DNA from: Hyphomicrobiales bacterium | Lineage (GTDB): Bacteria > Pseudomonadota > Alphaproteobacteria > Rhizobiales > Rhizobiaceae | Direction of reading: 5' to 3' | Assembly (NCBI GenBank): GCA_900472575.1 | Contig: UCIV01000018.1 | Coordinates: forward strand, 62,001 to 126,000 | DNA length: 64,000 nucleotides | In this document: in pieces, positions 16,776 through 25,747 of the stretch | Layout of the letters: each line of letters begins with the position of its first letter | Position numbering within the stretch: the stretch's first letter is position 1 | The notes under the pieces: model-generated | What the model saw: only the letters and a program-made list of their open reading frames with translations | What the model was told of the DNA's origin: nothing | Databases searched by the model: none | Translations under genes and position numbers: made by a program

Positions 16776-17873
16776 ATGCTGCAGACTCCCTACTACCTCA
16801 TCGACAAGTCCAAGCTGCTCCAGAACATGGAACGGATTGCCACTGTGCGTGAGAAGTCGGGCGCCAAGGCATTGCTGGCGCTGAAATGCTTCGCCACCTG
16901 GTCCGTCTTCGATTTCATGCGCGACTACATGGACGGCACGACCTCCTCGTCGCTCAACGAAGTCCGCCTCGGCCATGAGCGTTTCGGCAAGGAAACCCAC
17001 GCCTATTCGGTCGCCTATGCCGATTACGAGATCGACGAGGTCGTGTCCCACGCCGACAAGATCATCTTCAACTCGATCGGCCAGCTGCAGCGGTTCGAGA
17101 GCCAGTCCTCCGGCATCACCCGCGGCCTGCGCCTCAACCCCGGCGTATCCTCTTCCAGCTTCGACCTCGCCGACCCGGCCCGCCCCTTCTCGCGTCTCGG
17201 CGAATGGGATCTCGCCAAGGTCGAACCGGTCATGGACATGATCACCGGCTTCATGATCCACAACAACTGCGAGAACAAGGATTTTGCCCTGTTCGACCGC
17301 ATGCTCGGCGATATCGAACAGAAGTTCGCACCGCTGCTGAAGAAGGCCGAATGGGTCTCGCTCGGCGGCGGCATCCATTTCACCGGCGATGATTACCCGG
17401 TCGACCAGTTTGCCGAGCGCCTCAAGCGTTTCTCCGGCGAATATGGCGTGCAGGTCTATCTCGAGCCGGGCGAAGCCTCGATCACCAAATCGACGACGCT
17501 GGAAACCACCGTCCTCGACACGCTTTACAACGGCAAGAACCTTGTCGTGGTGGATAGTTCCATCGAAGCGCACATGCTGGATCTCCTGATCTATCGTGAG
17601 AATGCCAAGGTTCACCCCAACCAGGGACCCCATCGTGCGATGGTCTGCGGCAAGTCATGCCTTGCCGGAGACATCTTCGGAGAATTCGACTTCCCCGAAG
17701 AGGTAAAGGTCGGCGACCGCATCTCGTTCCAGGATGCTGCCGGCTACACGATGGTCAAGAAAAACTGGTTTAACGGCGTGAAAATGCCGGCAATCGCCAT
17801 CCGGGAACTGGATGGCAGCCTCAGGACGGTCCGTGAGTTTGACTACACGGACTACGAACAGAGCCTTTCCTGA
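16776..17873 (+). CDS. nspC: Carboxynorspermidine/carboxyspermidine decarboxylase
   Basis: 365 residues, PLP-dependent alanine-racemase-type (fold III) decarboxylase. The N-terminal TPYYLIDKSKLLQNM and LLALKCFATW hold the PLP lysine (ALKCF). Further on are HNNCENKDF, SLGGGIHFTGDDYP, YLEPGEA and the C-terminal CGKSCLAGD with the catalytic Cys. It removes CO2 from carboxyspermidine to give spermidine, the route used in Agrobacterium and many alphaproteobacteria that lack the AdoMetDC pathway. The partner synthase follows after 68 bases. The ribosome-binding site (AAGG) is weak and far. Confidence 0.93.
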   Translation: MLQTPYYLIDKSKLLQNMERIATVREKSGAKALLALKCFATWSVFDFMRDYMDGTTSSSLNEVRLGHERFGKETHAYSVAYADYEIDEVVSHADKIIFNSIGQLQRFESQSSGITRGLRLNPGVSSSSFDLADPARPFSRLGEWDLAKVEPVMDMITGFMIHNNCENKDFALFDRMLGDIEQKFAPLLKKAEWVSLGGGIHFTGDDYPVDQFAERLKRFSGEYGVQVYLEPGEASITKSTTLETTVLDTLYNGKNLVVVDSSIEAHMLDLLIYRENAKVHPNQGPHRAMVCGKSCLAGDIFGEFDFPEEVKVGDRISFQDAAGYTMVKKNWFNGVKMPAIAIRELDGSLRTVREFDYTDYEQSLS

Positions 17874-17941
17874 CCAGAAAGGGCCAAAGGGCCCACAGGA
17901 CAAGACTTTCTGACGATTGGACGCAAGGAGTGGTCCCCAGA

Positions 17942-19183
17942 ATGAAAAAGAACGTGCTCATCATCGGCGCCGGCGGCGTCGCACAGGTCGTTGCCCACAA
18001 GTGTGCGCAGAACAACGATGTCCTCGGTGATATCCATATCGCATCGCGCACCAAGTCCAAGTGCGACGCCATCATCGCTTCGGTTCACGAAAAGAAGGCG
18101 ATGAAGCAGGAAGGCGTGCTCGAAGGTCACGCGCTCGACGCGCTCGACATCGAAGCCACCAAGGCCTTGATCACCAAGACCGGCAGCCAGATCGTCATCA
18201 ACGTCGGCACCGCTTTCTTGAACATGTCGGTGCTGCGCGCCTGCATGGATACCGGCGTCGCCTATATCGACACCGCCATCCACGAAGAGCCGAACAAAAT
18301 CTGCGAGACCCCGCCGTGGTACGGTAACTACGAGTGGAAGCGCGCCGCCGAATGCGAGGAAAAGGGCATCACCGCCATCCTCGGCGCCGGTTTCGATCCG
18401 GGCGTCGTCAACGCCTATGCGCGTCTCGCCAAGGACGAGTACCTTGACACCGTCACCGACGTCGACATCGTCGACATCAATGCCGGCAGCCACGGCAAGT
18501 ATTTCGCCACCAACTTCGACCCGGAAATCAACTTCCGCGAATTCACGGGCGTCGTTTATTCTTGGCAGGGCGGCGAATGGAACGTCAACAAGATGTTCGA
18601 AATCGGCAAGGACTACGACCTGCCGGTCGTCGGCACCCGCCGCGCCTATCTCTGCGGCCATGACGAAGTCCATTCGCTGGCCAAGAACATGGACGGCGCC
18701 GACGTGCGCTTCTGGATGGGCTTTGGTGATCACTACATCAACGTCTTCACCGTCCTGAAGAACATCGGCCTTCTCTCCGAGCAGCCGGTGAAGCTGGCGA
18801 ACGGCGATGAAGTCGTGCCGCTCAAGGTCGTAAAAGCCTGCCTGCCCGACCCGTCCTCGCTCGCGCCGGAATACGAAGGCAAGACCTGCATCGGTGACTT
18901 CGTCAAGGGCATCAAGGACGGCAAGGAACGCACGGTGTTTATCTACAACGTCGCCGACCACAAGGAAGCCTTCAACGAAGTGGGCTCCCAGGGCATTTCC
19001 TACACCGCCGGCGTTCCCCCGGTCGCAGCAGCAATGCTAGTCGCCACCGGCGAATGGGATGTGAAGAAGATGGCCAATGTCGAAGAACTGGCGCCGCGCC
19101 CGTTCCTCAACATCTTGAACAAGATCGGCCTGCAGACCTGCATCCGCGACGAACAGGGCGAGCGCGAACTGCATTTCGACTGA
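17942..19183 (+). CDS. Carboxynorspermidine/carboxyspermidine synthase (saccharopine dehydrogenase family)
   Basis: 413 residues. The N-terminal Rossmann motif IIGAGGVAQVVAHKCAQN binds NADPH. The middle domain resembles saccharopine dehydrogenase (ACMDTGVAYIDTAIHEEP, ILGAGFDPGVVNAYAR). It condenses aspartate semialdehyde with putrescine and reduces the imine to carboxyspermidine, the substrate of the preceding decarboxylase. The ATG at 17942 has AGGAG 11 bases upstream; a GTG at 17930 overlaps that motif and is less likely. A strong terminator follows, so this is a two-gene operon. Confidence 0.92.
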   Translation: MKKNVLIIGAGGVAQVVAHKCAQNNDVLGDIHIASRTKSKCDAIIASVHEKKAMKQEGVLEGHALDALDIEATKALITKTGSQIVINVGTAFLNMSVLRACMDTGVAYIDTAIHEEPNKICETPPWYGNYEWKRAAECEEKGITAILGAGFDPGVVNAYARLAKDEYLDTVTDVDIVDINAGSHGKYFATNFDPEINFREFTGVVYSWQGGEWNVNKMFEIGKDYDLPVVGTRRAYLCGHDEVHSLAKNMDGADVRFWMGFGDHYINVFTVLKNIGLLSEQPVKLANGDEVVPLKVVKACLPDPSSLAPEYEGKTCIGDFVKGIKDGKERTVFIYNVADHKEAFNEVGSQGISYTAGVPPVAAAMLVATGEWDVKKMANVEELAPRPFLNILNKIGLQTCIRDEQGERELHFD

Positions 19184-19214
19184 GATGCGGCGATTGCCTG
19201 AATGATAGAATAAC

Positions 19215-19242
19215 AAAGGCCCGCGATCGCTCGCGGGCCTTT
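19215..19242 (+). terminator. Terminator of the polyamine operon
   Basis: AAAGGCCCGCGA (19215-19226) and TCGCGGGCCTTT (19231-19242) form a perfect 12-bp stem with a TCGC loop. The A- and T-ends give a U-tail in either direction, so it can also serve the convergent glucosidase gene. Confidence 0.9.
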
Positions 19243-19255
19243 CCATTTGATAGGT

Positions 19256-19342
19256 CGTCATCCTCGGGCTTGTCCCGAGGATCTACTGCCGTTTCGGTTC
19301 TGGCGATGTGCTCAGATCCTCGGGACAAGCCCGAGGATGACG
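19256..19342. repeat. Inverted pair of 29-base palindromic repeats (CTTGT-loop family)
   Basis: Units at 19256-19284 and 19314-19342 are exact inverted copies separated by 29 bases. Each unit is itself a hairpin: CCTCGGG, loop CTTGT, CCCGAGG. The same architecture with different stem bases occurs at 55763-55881. It lies between convergent genes and resembles dispersed REP-like elements common in rhizobial genomes. Confidence 0.8.
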
Positions 19343-19377
19343 AGCGGGGCAAACTGGCGCGCCTTCCAAGTTAGCCT

Positions 19378-21036
19378 TCACACCCGCGCACAAAACACAT
19401 CAACCGCATCCAGCACCACCGCATCATTCTCCAGCCGCGAGACGAACCCCGGCATGTCCAGTGGCGTCACAAAAGCGAACCGCTCAGGCAGCGTGAACTT
19501 CTGCTTCTCTCGCGTCAGGTTGAACACGAACAGCAGCCGCTCCCCGTCCTTCTCCCGTGTGAAGGCCAGCAGATTCTGGTTGGTCTCGATGAATGCCATG
19601 TCGCCATCGACGAGCGAGGCATGCGCCTTGCGGAAGGCGAGCGTCGCCCGATAGTGAGCGAGCACGGATGTCGCCAGCCTCTCCTGCACATCGACCGCGC
19701 GGGCGGCATGCTCATTCGGCACCGGCAACCATGTCGTGGAACCCTCGGTAAAGCCCGCATGAGGAGCCTTTGCCTCCCACACCATCGGCGTACGGCATCC
19801 GTCGCGGCCCTTGAAGGCCGGCCAGAAGCGGATGCCATAGGGATCGCGCAGATCCTCGAAGGCAAGCTCCGCTTCGGTCAGCCCCAGTTCCTCGCCCTGA
19901 TATAGGCAGATCGAACCGCGCAAGACCGAAATCAGGCTGATCGACAGCTTGGCGACCCGATCCTGTTCCTCAGACGTCTCGATGAAACGGGTGACGTGAC
20001 GGATGACATCGTGATTGGAAAAAGCCCAGCAGACCCAGCCTTCGCTCACCGTGTCCGCCACCGTCGTCATGATCTTGCGGATGTAACCCGCATCGAAGGC
20101 AGGGCCCAGAAAGTCGAACGTGTAGCACATATGCAGCTTGTCGCTGCCGGTCGTATATTCCGCAAGGGTTTTCAGCGAGCGCGGTCCATCACCCACCTCA
20201 CCCACGGTCATCCGGTCATCATAGGTATCGAGCAATGCCCGAAGCCGCTTCAGGAAAGCGATATTTTCCGGCTGCGTCTTGTCGTAGAGATGGTTCTGCA
20301 TCGAATACGGATTGGTATCGGTCTCCATGCCCGCGCCATCGGTGTCATAGACCATCGGCGGGTTGTTCCGCAGTTGCTTGTCGTGGAAATAATAGTTCAC
20401 CGTATCGAGCCGGAACCCGTCCACCCGACGATCGAGCCAGAATTTCACCGTATCCAGCAGCGCGTCCTGAACTTCGGGATTGTGGAAGTTGAGATCCGGC
20501 TGCGAAATCAGGAAATTATGCATGTAATATTGCTTGCGCACCCCATCCCATTCCCAGCCCGGCCCGCCGAAGATGGAGAGCCAGTTGGTCGGCGCGGTCC
20601 CATCCGGCTTCGGGTCGGCCCAGACGAACCAGTCGGCTTTGGGATTGGTGCGACTGGTGCGGCTTTCGATGAACCACGGATGCCGGTCGGATGTGTGGGA
20701 GATTACCTGGTCGATGATGACCTTGAGGCCCAGCCGGTGCGCCTCGTCCATCATCTCGTCGAAATCGGCAAGCGTGCCGAACATCGGGTCGACATTGCAA
20801 TAATCGGAAACGTCATAGCCCATATCGGCCATCGGCGAGGTGAAGAAGGGCGACAGCCAGATTGCATCGACGCCGAGCGAGGCGACATGGGCCAGACGCC
20901 GGGTAATGCCCTTGATATCGCCCAGTCCGTCGCCGGTCGTGTCCTGGAATGAACGCGGATAGATCTGGTAGATCACCGCCCCGCGCCACCAGTCCGTGCC
21001 TGCGCCTACGGCTTTCTTCTGCACTTCCGTCGCCAT
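19378..21036 (-). CDS. Alpha-glucosidase, GH13 family
   Basis: 552 residues. GH13 regions I-IV are visible: DQVISHTSD (region I), GFRLDTVNYY (region II with the nucleophile Asp), VGEVGD (region III acid Glu) and FSNHDVIRH (region IV). The start of the barrel reads WWRGAVIYQIYPRSFQDTTGDGLGDIKGI. It is most like rhizobial AglA and oligo-1,6-glucosidases that cleave sucrose, trehalulose or maltose-type sugars. No agl ABC transporter genes are adjacent. ATG 21036 has GGGAG about nine bases upstream. It is divergent from the sugar kinase gene. Confidence 0.92.
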   Translation of the reverse strand: MATEVQKKAVGAGTDWWRGAVIYQIYPRSFQDTTGDGLGDIKGITRRLAHVASLGVDAIWLSPFFTSPMADMGYDVSDYCNVDPMFGTLADFDEMMDEAHRLGLKVIIDQVISHTSDRHPWFIESRTSRTNPKADWFVWADPKPDGTAPTNWLSIFGGPGWEWDGVRKQYYMHNFLISQPDLNFHNPEVQDALLDTVKFWLDRRVDGFRLDTVNYYFHDKQLRNNPPMVYDTDGAGMETDTNPYSMQNHLYDKTQPENIAFLKRLRALLDTYDDRMTVGEVGDGPRSLKTLAEYTTGSDKLHMCYTFDFLGPAFDAGYIRKIMTTVADTVSEGWVCWAFSNHDVIRHVTRFIETSEEQDRVAKLSISLISVLRGSICLYQGEELGLTEAELAFEDLRDPYGIRFWPAFKGRDGCRTPMVWEAKAPHAGFTEGSTTWLPVPNEHAARAVDVQERLATSVLAHYRATLAFRKAHASLVDGDMAFIETNQNLLAFTREKDGERLLFVFNLTREKQKFTLPERFAFVTPLDMPGFVSRLENDAVVLDAVDVFCARV

Positions 21037-21182
21037 ACGATCATGCTCCCTTATGCGATGTTCCAGCCCCAACCTAGAGCCCCTGCGACAAAAGACAACG
21101 CGTATTGAGCCCCCCGCACGGACTTGTCAGACACGGTGCGAAAGCTTATGCGACCACAGGACTTTACCGGAGGGACGATATT

Positions 21183-22097
21183 TTGGCAGGCAGACTTCTT
21201 TCTATTGGCGAATGCATGGTGGAACTGTCGCAGGCGGGTGAAGGCCTGCTGCGTAAGGGCTTTGCCGGCGATACGTTGAACACGGCCTGGTATGCCCGCG
21301 CCTGCTTCCCTTCAGACTGGTCGATCGACTATTTCACCGCAGTCGGCGATGATCCGATGTCGAATGAAATGCTCGCCATGATGGACGGCGCCGGTATCGG
21401 CACCAGCCAGATCCTGCGCATTGCCGGCAAGACGCCCGGTCTCTACCTCATCACATTGAAGGACGGAGAGCGCACCTTCAGCTACTGGCGCGACACGGCT
21501 GCAGCAAAGAAGCTGGCCGACGACGCCGATCACCTGCGTGCCGCGATGGAGAGTGCTCAGATCATCTATTTCTCCGGCATCACGCTTGGCATTCTGGCAG
21601 CGGAAGCAGTAGATACGCTTCTCGCAGAAGCCCGCCGTGCCAAGGCATCCGGCAAGACGGTCGTCTTCGACCCGAACATTCGCCCGCGCCTGTGGCCAAA
21701 CAAGAACTATATGCTGAAGACGATCGAAGACGGCGCCCGCGCCTCGACGCTCGTATTGCCGAGCTTCGACGATGAAGCCGTTCATTTCGGCGACAAGGAT
21801 GTGGCCGCAACGATTGCCCGCTACAAGGCACTGGGTGTCGAGAACGTCGTGGTCAAAGATGGCCCAGGTGGTGTTACGCTGGCATTCGGTTCCACGCCCG
21901 TCGACCACGTCCCGTCGGTCAAGGTCGACAAGGTCGTCGACACGACAAGCGCCGGCGACAGCTTCAACGGCGGTTTTCTGGCCAGTCTCGCCAAGGGCGG
22001 CACGCCGTCAGAAGCAGCCGCTTACGGTGCCGCTGTCGCATCCACCGTCATCTGCCATCACGGCGCACTGATCAGCCCTGACCTGCTGCCGAAGTAA
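21183..22097 (+). CDS. PfkB family sugar kinase, 2-keto-3-deoxygluconokinase type
   Basis: 304 residues, ribokinase/PfkB fold. It starts RLLSIGECMVELSQ, and has GLYLITLKDGERTFSYWRD typical of KdgK, VFDPNIRPRLW, and the C-terminal PfkB signature DTTSAGDSFNGGFLA with the catalytic Asp in AGDSF. It should phosphorylate 2-keto-3-deoxygluconate in the Entner-Doudoroff branch. I place the start at TTG 21183: a strong GGAGGG lies eight bases upstream and the protein then begins exactly at the family start. An ATG at 21105 would add 26 unlikely residues. Confidence 0.88.
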   Translation: MAGRLLSIGECMVELSQAGEGLLRKGFAGDTLNTAWYARACFPSDWSIDYFTAVGDDPMSNEMLAMMDGAGIGTSQILRIAGKTPGLYLITLKDGERTFSYWRDTAAAKKLADDADHLRAAMESAQIIYFSGITLGILAAEAVDTLLAEARRAKASGKTVVFDPNIRPRLWPNKNYMLKTIEDGARASTLVLPSFDDEAVHFGDKDVAATIARYKALGVENVVVKDGPGGVTLAFGSTPVDHVPSVKVDKVVDTTSAGDSFNGGFLASLAKGGTPSEAAAYGAAVASTVICHHGALISPDLLPK

Positions 22098-22114
22098 CAA
22101 AGAACATTAGAAGA

Positions 22115-22145
22115 GAAGAGACGGTCAGAAGCCGATCGTCTCTTC
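22115..22145. other. Hairpin between convergent kinase and phosphatase genes
   Basis: GAAGAGACG (22115-22123) pairs with CGTCTCTTC (22137-22145); the 13-base loop carries the stop codon of the minus-strand gene. There is no T-run, so termination is only possible, not clear. Confidence 0.35.
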
Positions 22146-22688
22146 GAACTCGTCCCAGGACTGGTACATCGCATAACGGCCGATGCCACGGATCGGAATA
22201 TGCCCGTAATAGGGTGAAAGCTGCAGTTCGGAGAAAAGCTCGCTACGCTTGGCAACCGCACCGACATAGATCGCCGATGCAAGCCCGGTGCGGTTGGCGC
22301 CATGTTCGCAGTGTATCAGGATCGGCTTTTCTGCCGTCCTCATGATTTCGGCCAGCCGTTCGCTCTGCTCGACCGGCACGAATCTTCCGGAGCTTAGCGG
22401 AAAATCGATCAGCGTTACGCCGTTCTCTTCGGCCGACGCCTTCTCTTCCTCATACCAATCCCCGCGGCGCTCATTGCGCAGGTTTATGATCGTCTTGACG
22501 CCGTATCGCGTCACCGCTTTATCAATCTGCGCGTCACCCGGCTGGCCTGAGCGGTAAAGCTCGCCCGGAATGACTTCATGGAAATTACCGATCATCTGGT
22601 TGACGCCCATATGGATGCCGATAGCGGCAATCGGGGCGATAAGAACGGCAGCGGCAATCTTGATCAAACGCAGGGTCACTAAAGTCAC
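22125..22688 (-). CDS. Membrane-anchored dual-specificity/tyrosine phosphatase-like protein
   Basis: 187 residues. A hydrophobic segment at about residues 8-30 is an uncleaved anchor or signal. The rest is a dual-specificity phosphatase fold: ELYRSGQPGD, TIINLRNER and the P-loop HCEHGANRTGLA, which is the CX5R motif with nucleophilic Cys and Arg. Members act on phosphoproteins, inositides or lipid phosphates. The start is a GTG at 22688 without a good ribosome-binding site; another GTG lies three codons on. It is divergent from a glycosyltransferase with a Pho box in the shared region. Confidence 0.8.
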   Translation of the reverse strand: MTLVTLRLIKIAAAVLIAPIAAIGIHMGVNQMIGNFHEVIPGELYRSGQPGDAQIDKAVTRYGVKTIINLRNERRGDWYEEEKASAEENGVTLIDFPLSSGRFVPVEQSERLAEIMRTAEKPILIHCEHGANRTGLASAIYVGAVAKRSELFSELQLSPYYGHIPIRGIGRYAMYQSWDEFEETIGF

Positions 22689-22813
22689 TCACAACATCAT
22701 ATGCCGCTGAGATAAGACTTCACCTGCCGCACTGCAAACACGAAATGACGGTGCGTGTCGTTTAACCAGATGAGAAGGCGATGAGGAGCGCCATGCAACG
22801 ACCTTCAGGGCAT

Positions 22814-22831
22814 GCTTCATCCGCCTGTCAT
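22814..22831 (+). promoter_or_regulatory. Candidate Pho box (PhoB site)
   Basis: GCTTCAT-CCGC-CTGTCAT: two seven-base repeats 11 bases apart, with the second a perfect CTGTCAT. This is the geometry of the Pho box. A -10-like GATAGA (22842-22847) follows after 10 bases, the distance seen in Pho promoters that lack a -35. It lies 93 bases before the glycosyltransferase start. Confidence 0.6.
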
Positions 22832-22923
22832 GAACTTTGCCGATAGAGGGCTGTAACCGCATCCTTTCGCGCGAGTCGCCAAGGAAGCGACCACCAGATC
22901 GGCAACGAGGCTTTGGGCCACGC

Positions 22924-23961
22924 ATGACCAGAATTACCATCGTGACAGATGCGTGGTACCCACAGGTAAACGGCGTCGTCCGCTCGATCGAGAACACCAA
23001 CCGCGAACTGACCCGCATGGGCGTAGAGGTGGTCATGGTCACGCCGAAGGATTTTCACAATATCCCCTGCCCCACCTATCCAGAAATCCGGCTTTCGGTC
23101 ACCACCTTTGCGCAGGTCGCTGGCGCAATCGAAAAGACCCTGCCGACCGCCGTGCATATCGCGACCGAGGGGCCGCTCGGACTGATGGCCCGCCGCTGGT
23201 GCCTGAAGAATGGCATGCCCTTTTCGACCAGCTACCACACCCGCTTTCCCGAATATGTGGCAGCCCGCTTTCCGGTTCCGATCCGCTGGATGCAGGCTTT
23301 TGTCCGCTGGTTCCACAATGCCGGTAATGGCTGCATGGTCGCGACCGCAAGCCTCGAGCGTGAACTTTCGAGGATAGGCATCCGCAATCTCCTGCGCTGG
23401 AGCCGTGGCATCGACCAGACCACGTTTCACCCGATGAACCTCGAGGAACGTCCCTTCGACCTCCCTCGCCCTATTTTCCTGACCGTCGGCCGCGTTGCGG
23501 TCGAGAAAAACCTTCCCGCCTTCCTCGATCTCGACCTGCCCGGCTCGAAGGTCGTGGTCGGTGATGGCCCAGCCCTGGCTGAACTGAAGAAACGTTATCC
23601 GAACGTCCTCTTTACCGGCATGAAGACCGGTGAGGATCTCGCCCGCGCCTATGCCCAGGCGGACGTGTTCGTTTTCCCGTCCAGGACCGATACGTTTGGC
23701 AACACCATTCTCGAAGCGCTGGCGAGCGGCGTTCCCGTCGCAGCCTATCCGGTCATGGGACCGGTCGACATTATCGAGCAAGGTTCCGGCGCAGGTGCGC
23801 TGGATGACGATCTCAAGGCCGCATGCCTGAGAGCACTCGGTTGCCGTCGCGAGGACGCAAGCCGGCTTGCCCGCAGCTACACCTGGGAAGCGGCCTCGAA
23901 ACAGTTTCTCGGCAATGTCCTCAAAGCCCAGGCCAACCGTGCGTTGCCCGCAGCGGAATGA
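22924..23961 (+). CDS. GT4-type glycosyltransferase, possible phosphate-stress glycolipid synthase
   Basis: 345 residues, GT-B fold, family GT4. The N-terminal domain has TDAWYPQVNGVVRSIENT and VTPKDFHNIPCPTYPEIRLS; the C-terminal domain has LTVGRVAVEKNL, VVVGDGPALAEL and the nucleotide-sugar site VFPSRTDTFGNTILEALASG. The N-terminal pattern is that of MgtA/SqdX-like enzymes that glycosylate diacylglycerol. Agrobacterium has a glycosyltransferase of this kind (Agt) that makes glucosyl- and glucuronosyl-diacylglycerol when phosphate is low, and the Pho box upstream fits that role. The specific assignment is inferred. The ATG has only a weak ribosome-binding site. Confidence 0.82.
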   Translation: MTRITIVTDAWYPQVNGVVRSIENTNRELTRMGVEVVMVTPKDFHNIPCPTYPEIRLSVTTFAQVAGAIEKTLPTAVHIATEGPLGLMARRWCLKNGMPFSTSYHTRFPEYVAARFPVPIRWMQAFVRWFHNAGNGCMVATASLERELSRIGIRNLLRWSRGIDQTTFHPMNLEERPFDLPRPIFLTVGRVAVEKNLPAFLDLDLPGSKVVVGDGPALAELKKRYPNVLFTGMKTGEDLARAYAQADVFVFPSRTDTFGNTILEALASGVPVAAYPVMGPVDIIEQGSGAGALDDDLKAACLRALGCRREDASRLARSYTWEAASKQFLGNVLKAQANRALPAAE

Positions 23962-24017
23962 ACTGCCATCATCGCAGATGCGATAGGCACTTCAACGAGT
24001 TTCAGGATTACAGCGGT

Positions 24018-24104
24018 TCAGCCGCCATTCCCGTCACGCTGGCGAAAATAGAAAACACTGCCGACACCAAGACAGATAGCCGCGACGAGACCCACTGCAA
24101 TCAT
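24018..24104 (-). CDS. Putative 28-residue single-span membrane protein
   Basis: A very short reading frame with good translation signals: GGGAGGG sits five bases before ATG 24104. The peptide has a hydrophobic stretch IAVGLVAAICLGVGSVFY, then a charged tail FRQRDGNGG, so it would be a one-pass inner-membrane micropeptide with the tail in the cytoplasm or periplasm. A longer form from ATG 24122 (34 residues) is possible. It sits in 320 bases otherwise without genes, between the glycosyltransferase and der. No family is recognised. Confidence 0.45.
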   Translation of the reverse strand: MIAVGLVAAICLGVGSVFYFRQRDGNGG

Positions 24105-24286
24105 GATGACCCTCCCGATCATGAATCGGCGCTGCAAGGCAGCCCGATCGAAATCCGGCTTGCAGGTCCTCCAACCGCACAAGCCAGAGATGCAGTGCAT
24201 CACGATTTACTAAAAAGTGCAAGCTGACGCCCTGATGGTTGACCTCAGCGATATCGGGAGCGGTTCAGATCCGCCAGTGAAGAAGC

Positions 24287-25714
24287 TTAGCGCTTCTTCC
24301 TGCGGTTCTCGAACGGGTTGTCACCTGCCTTGAAATGGATGCGGATCGGTACGCCCGGCATCTGGAAATCATTGCGCAATCCGTTGATCATGTAGCGGAT
24401 ATAGCTTTCCGGCAACGCATCTGGACGTGTGCAGGACACCATGAAGGCCGGCGGGCGCGCCTTAACCTGGGTCATGTATTTCAGCTTCAGACGGCGGCCG
24501 GACACTGCCGGTGGCGGATGCTGGACCTGCGTTCCTTCCAGCCATTTATTGAGCTTGGCCGTCGAGATGCGCTTGTTCCAAACCTTGTCGGTGGCGACGA
24601 TTTCCTGCATCAGCTTGTCGAGGCCATAGCCCGTCTGGCCGGAAATCGGCACAGCACGTAGGCCGCGCGCCTGCGGCAAGAGCCGTTCGGTCTTTTCGCG
24701 CAACTCGGCCAGAACCGCCTGCGGATCTTCGATCAGGTCCCACTTGTTGAAGGCGAGCACGGCAGCGCGACCTTCACGCAACACGAGGTCGGCCAGCTGC
24801 AGATCCTGCTTCTCGAACGGGATCGTCGCATCGAAGACGATGACGACGGTTTCGGCAAAGCGGATCGACCGAAGCGAATCCGCGACCGAGAGCTTTTCGA
24901 GTTTTTCAGTCACCCGCGCCTTGCGACGCATCCCGGCGGTATCGAACATCTTGATCGTGCGACCGCGCCAGTCCCATTCGACCGAGATCGAATCGCGGGT
25001 AATCCCCGCTTCCGGCCCGGTCAGAAGCCGGTCTTCGCCGAGGAACCGGTTGATCAGCGTCGACTTTCCGGCATTCGGGCGGCCGATAATGGCGACGCGC
25101 AGCGGCTTGGTCTCGTCATATTCGGCATCATCGTCAGCCTCGTCGCCGAGAACGGAATCCCTGACGTCGACATCCGTGATCGCCTCGTCGCCGTCACCGT
25201 CTTCCGGGAACGCTCTTTCCCGGCCGATCGCCTCGACGATTGCGTCGCGCAGGTCGATCATGCCCTGGCCGTGTTCGGCGGAAATCGGAACCGGCTCGCC
25301 AAGGCCCAGCGTGAAGGCATCGTAGAAGCCGCCATCCGATCCCTTGGCTTCGGACTTGTTGGCAACCAGCACGACCGGCTTGCCGGAGCGGCGCAAAAGC
25401 TCGCCGAAAGTCTTGTCGAGCGGTGTCAGTCCGGACTTGGCATCGACGACGAACAGCGTCAGATCCGCCTCGTCGATCGCGGCTTCCGTCTGGGCGCGCA
25501 TACGGCCTTCGAGCGTATCGGCACCGGCCTCTTCCAGACCGGCCGTATCGATGATGGTGAAACGCAGGTCAACGAGCTTCGCATCGCCCGGACGACGGTC
25601 GCGGGTAACACCCGGCGTGTCATCGACAAGCGCCAGCTTCTTGCCAACCAGACGGTTGAAAAGCGTGGACTTGCCGACATTCGGACGTCCGACGATGGCG
25701 ACGGTGAAGCTCAT
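24287..25714 (-). CDS. der: Ribosome biogenesis GTPase Der (EngA)
   Basis: 475 residues. Two tandem GTPase domains each have a P-loop (GRPNVGKST near residue 8 and GRPNAGKST near residue 210) and a G3 motif ([18 protein letters not shown]), followed by a C-terminal KH-like domain ending FENRRKKR. An acidic linker ([12 protein letters not shown] ... [10 protein letters not shown]) joins the two. Der binds the 50S subunit and is needed for its maturation. The first G4 motif reads NKSE instead of NKxD. A YfgM-like gene lies immediately upstream in the same direction, as in many bacteria. Confidence 0.96.
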   Translation of the reverse strand: MSFTVAIVGRPNVGKSTLFNRLVGKKLALVDDTPGVTRDRRPGDAKLVDLRFTIIDTAGLEEAGADTLEGRMRAQTEAAIDEADLTLFVVDAKSGLTPLDKTFGELLRRSGKPVVLVANKSEAKGSDGGFYDAFTLGLGEPVPISAEHGQGMIDLRDAIVEAIGRERAFPEDGDGDEAITDVDVRDSVLGDEADDDAEYDETKPLRVAIIGRPNAGKSTLINRFLGEDRLLTGPEAGITRDSISVEWDWRGRTIKMFDTAGMRRKARVTEKLEKLSVADSLRSIRFAETVVIVFDATIPFEKQDLQLADLVLREGRAAVLAFNKWDLIEDPQAVLAELREKTERLLPQARGLRAVPISGQTGYGLDKLMQEIVATDKVWNKRISTAKLNKWLEGTQVQHPPPAVSGRRLKLKYMTQVKARPPAFMVSCTRPDALPESYIRYMINGLRNDFQMPGVPIRIHFKAGDNPFENRRKKR

Positions 25715-25747
25715 AGTGTTTTCCTCAAGCCCTTATCCGCAACGGAA

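Noticed and set aside
17852..18961. 369-codon minus-strand frame opposite carboxyspermidine synthase
   Set aside because: Shadow of a gene with firm motifs; no start signal.
24018..24203. Full 61-codon form of the minus-strand frame before der
   Set aside because: The first 27 codons have no start signal and look random; only the part from 24104 or 24122 has a good ribosome-binding site and a membrane span.
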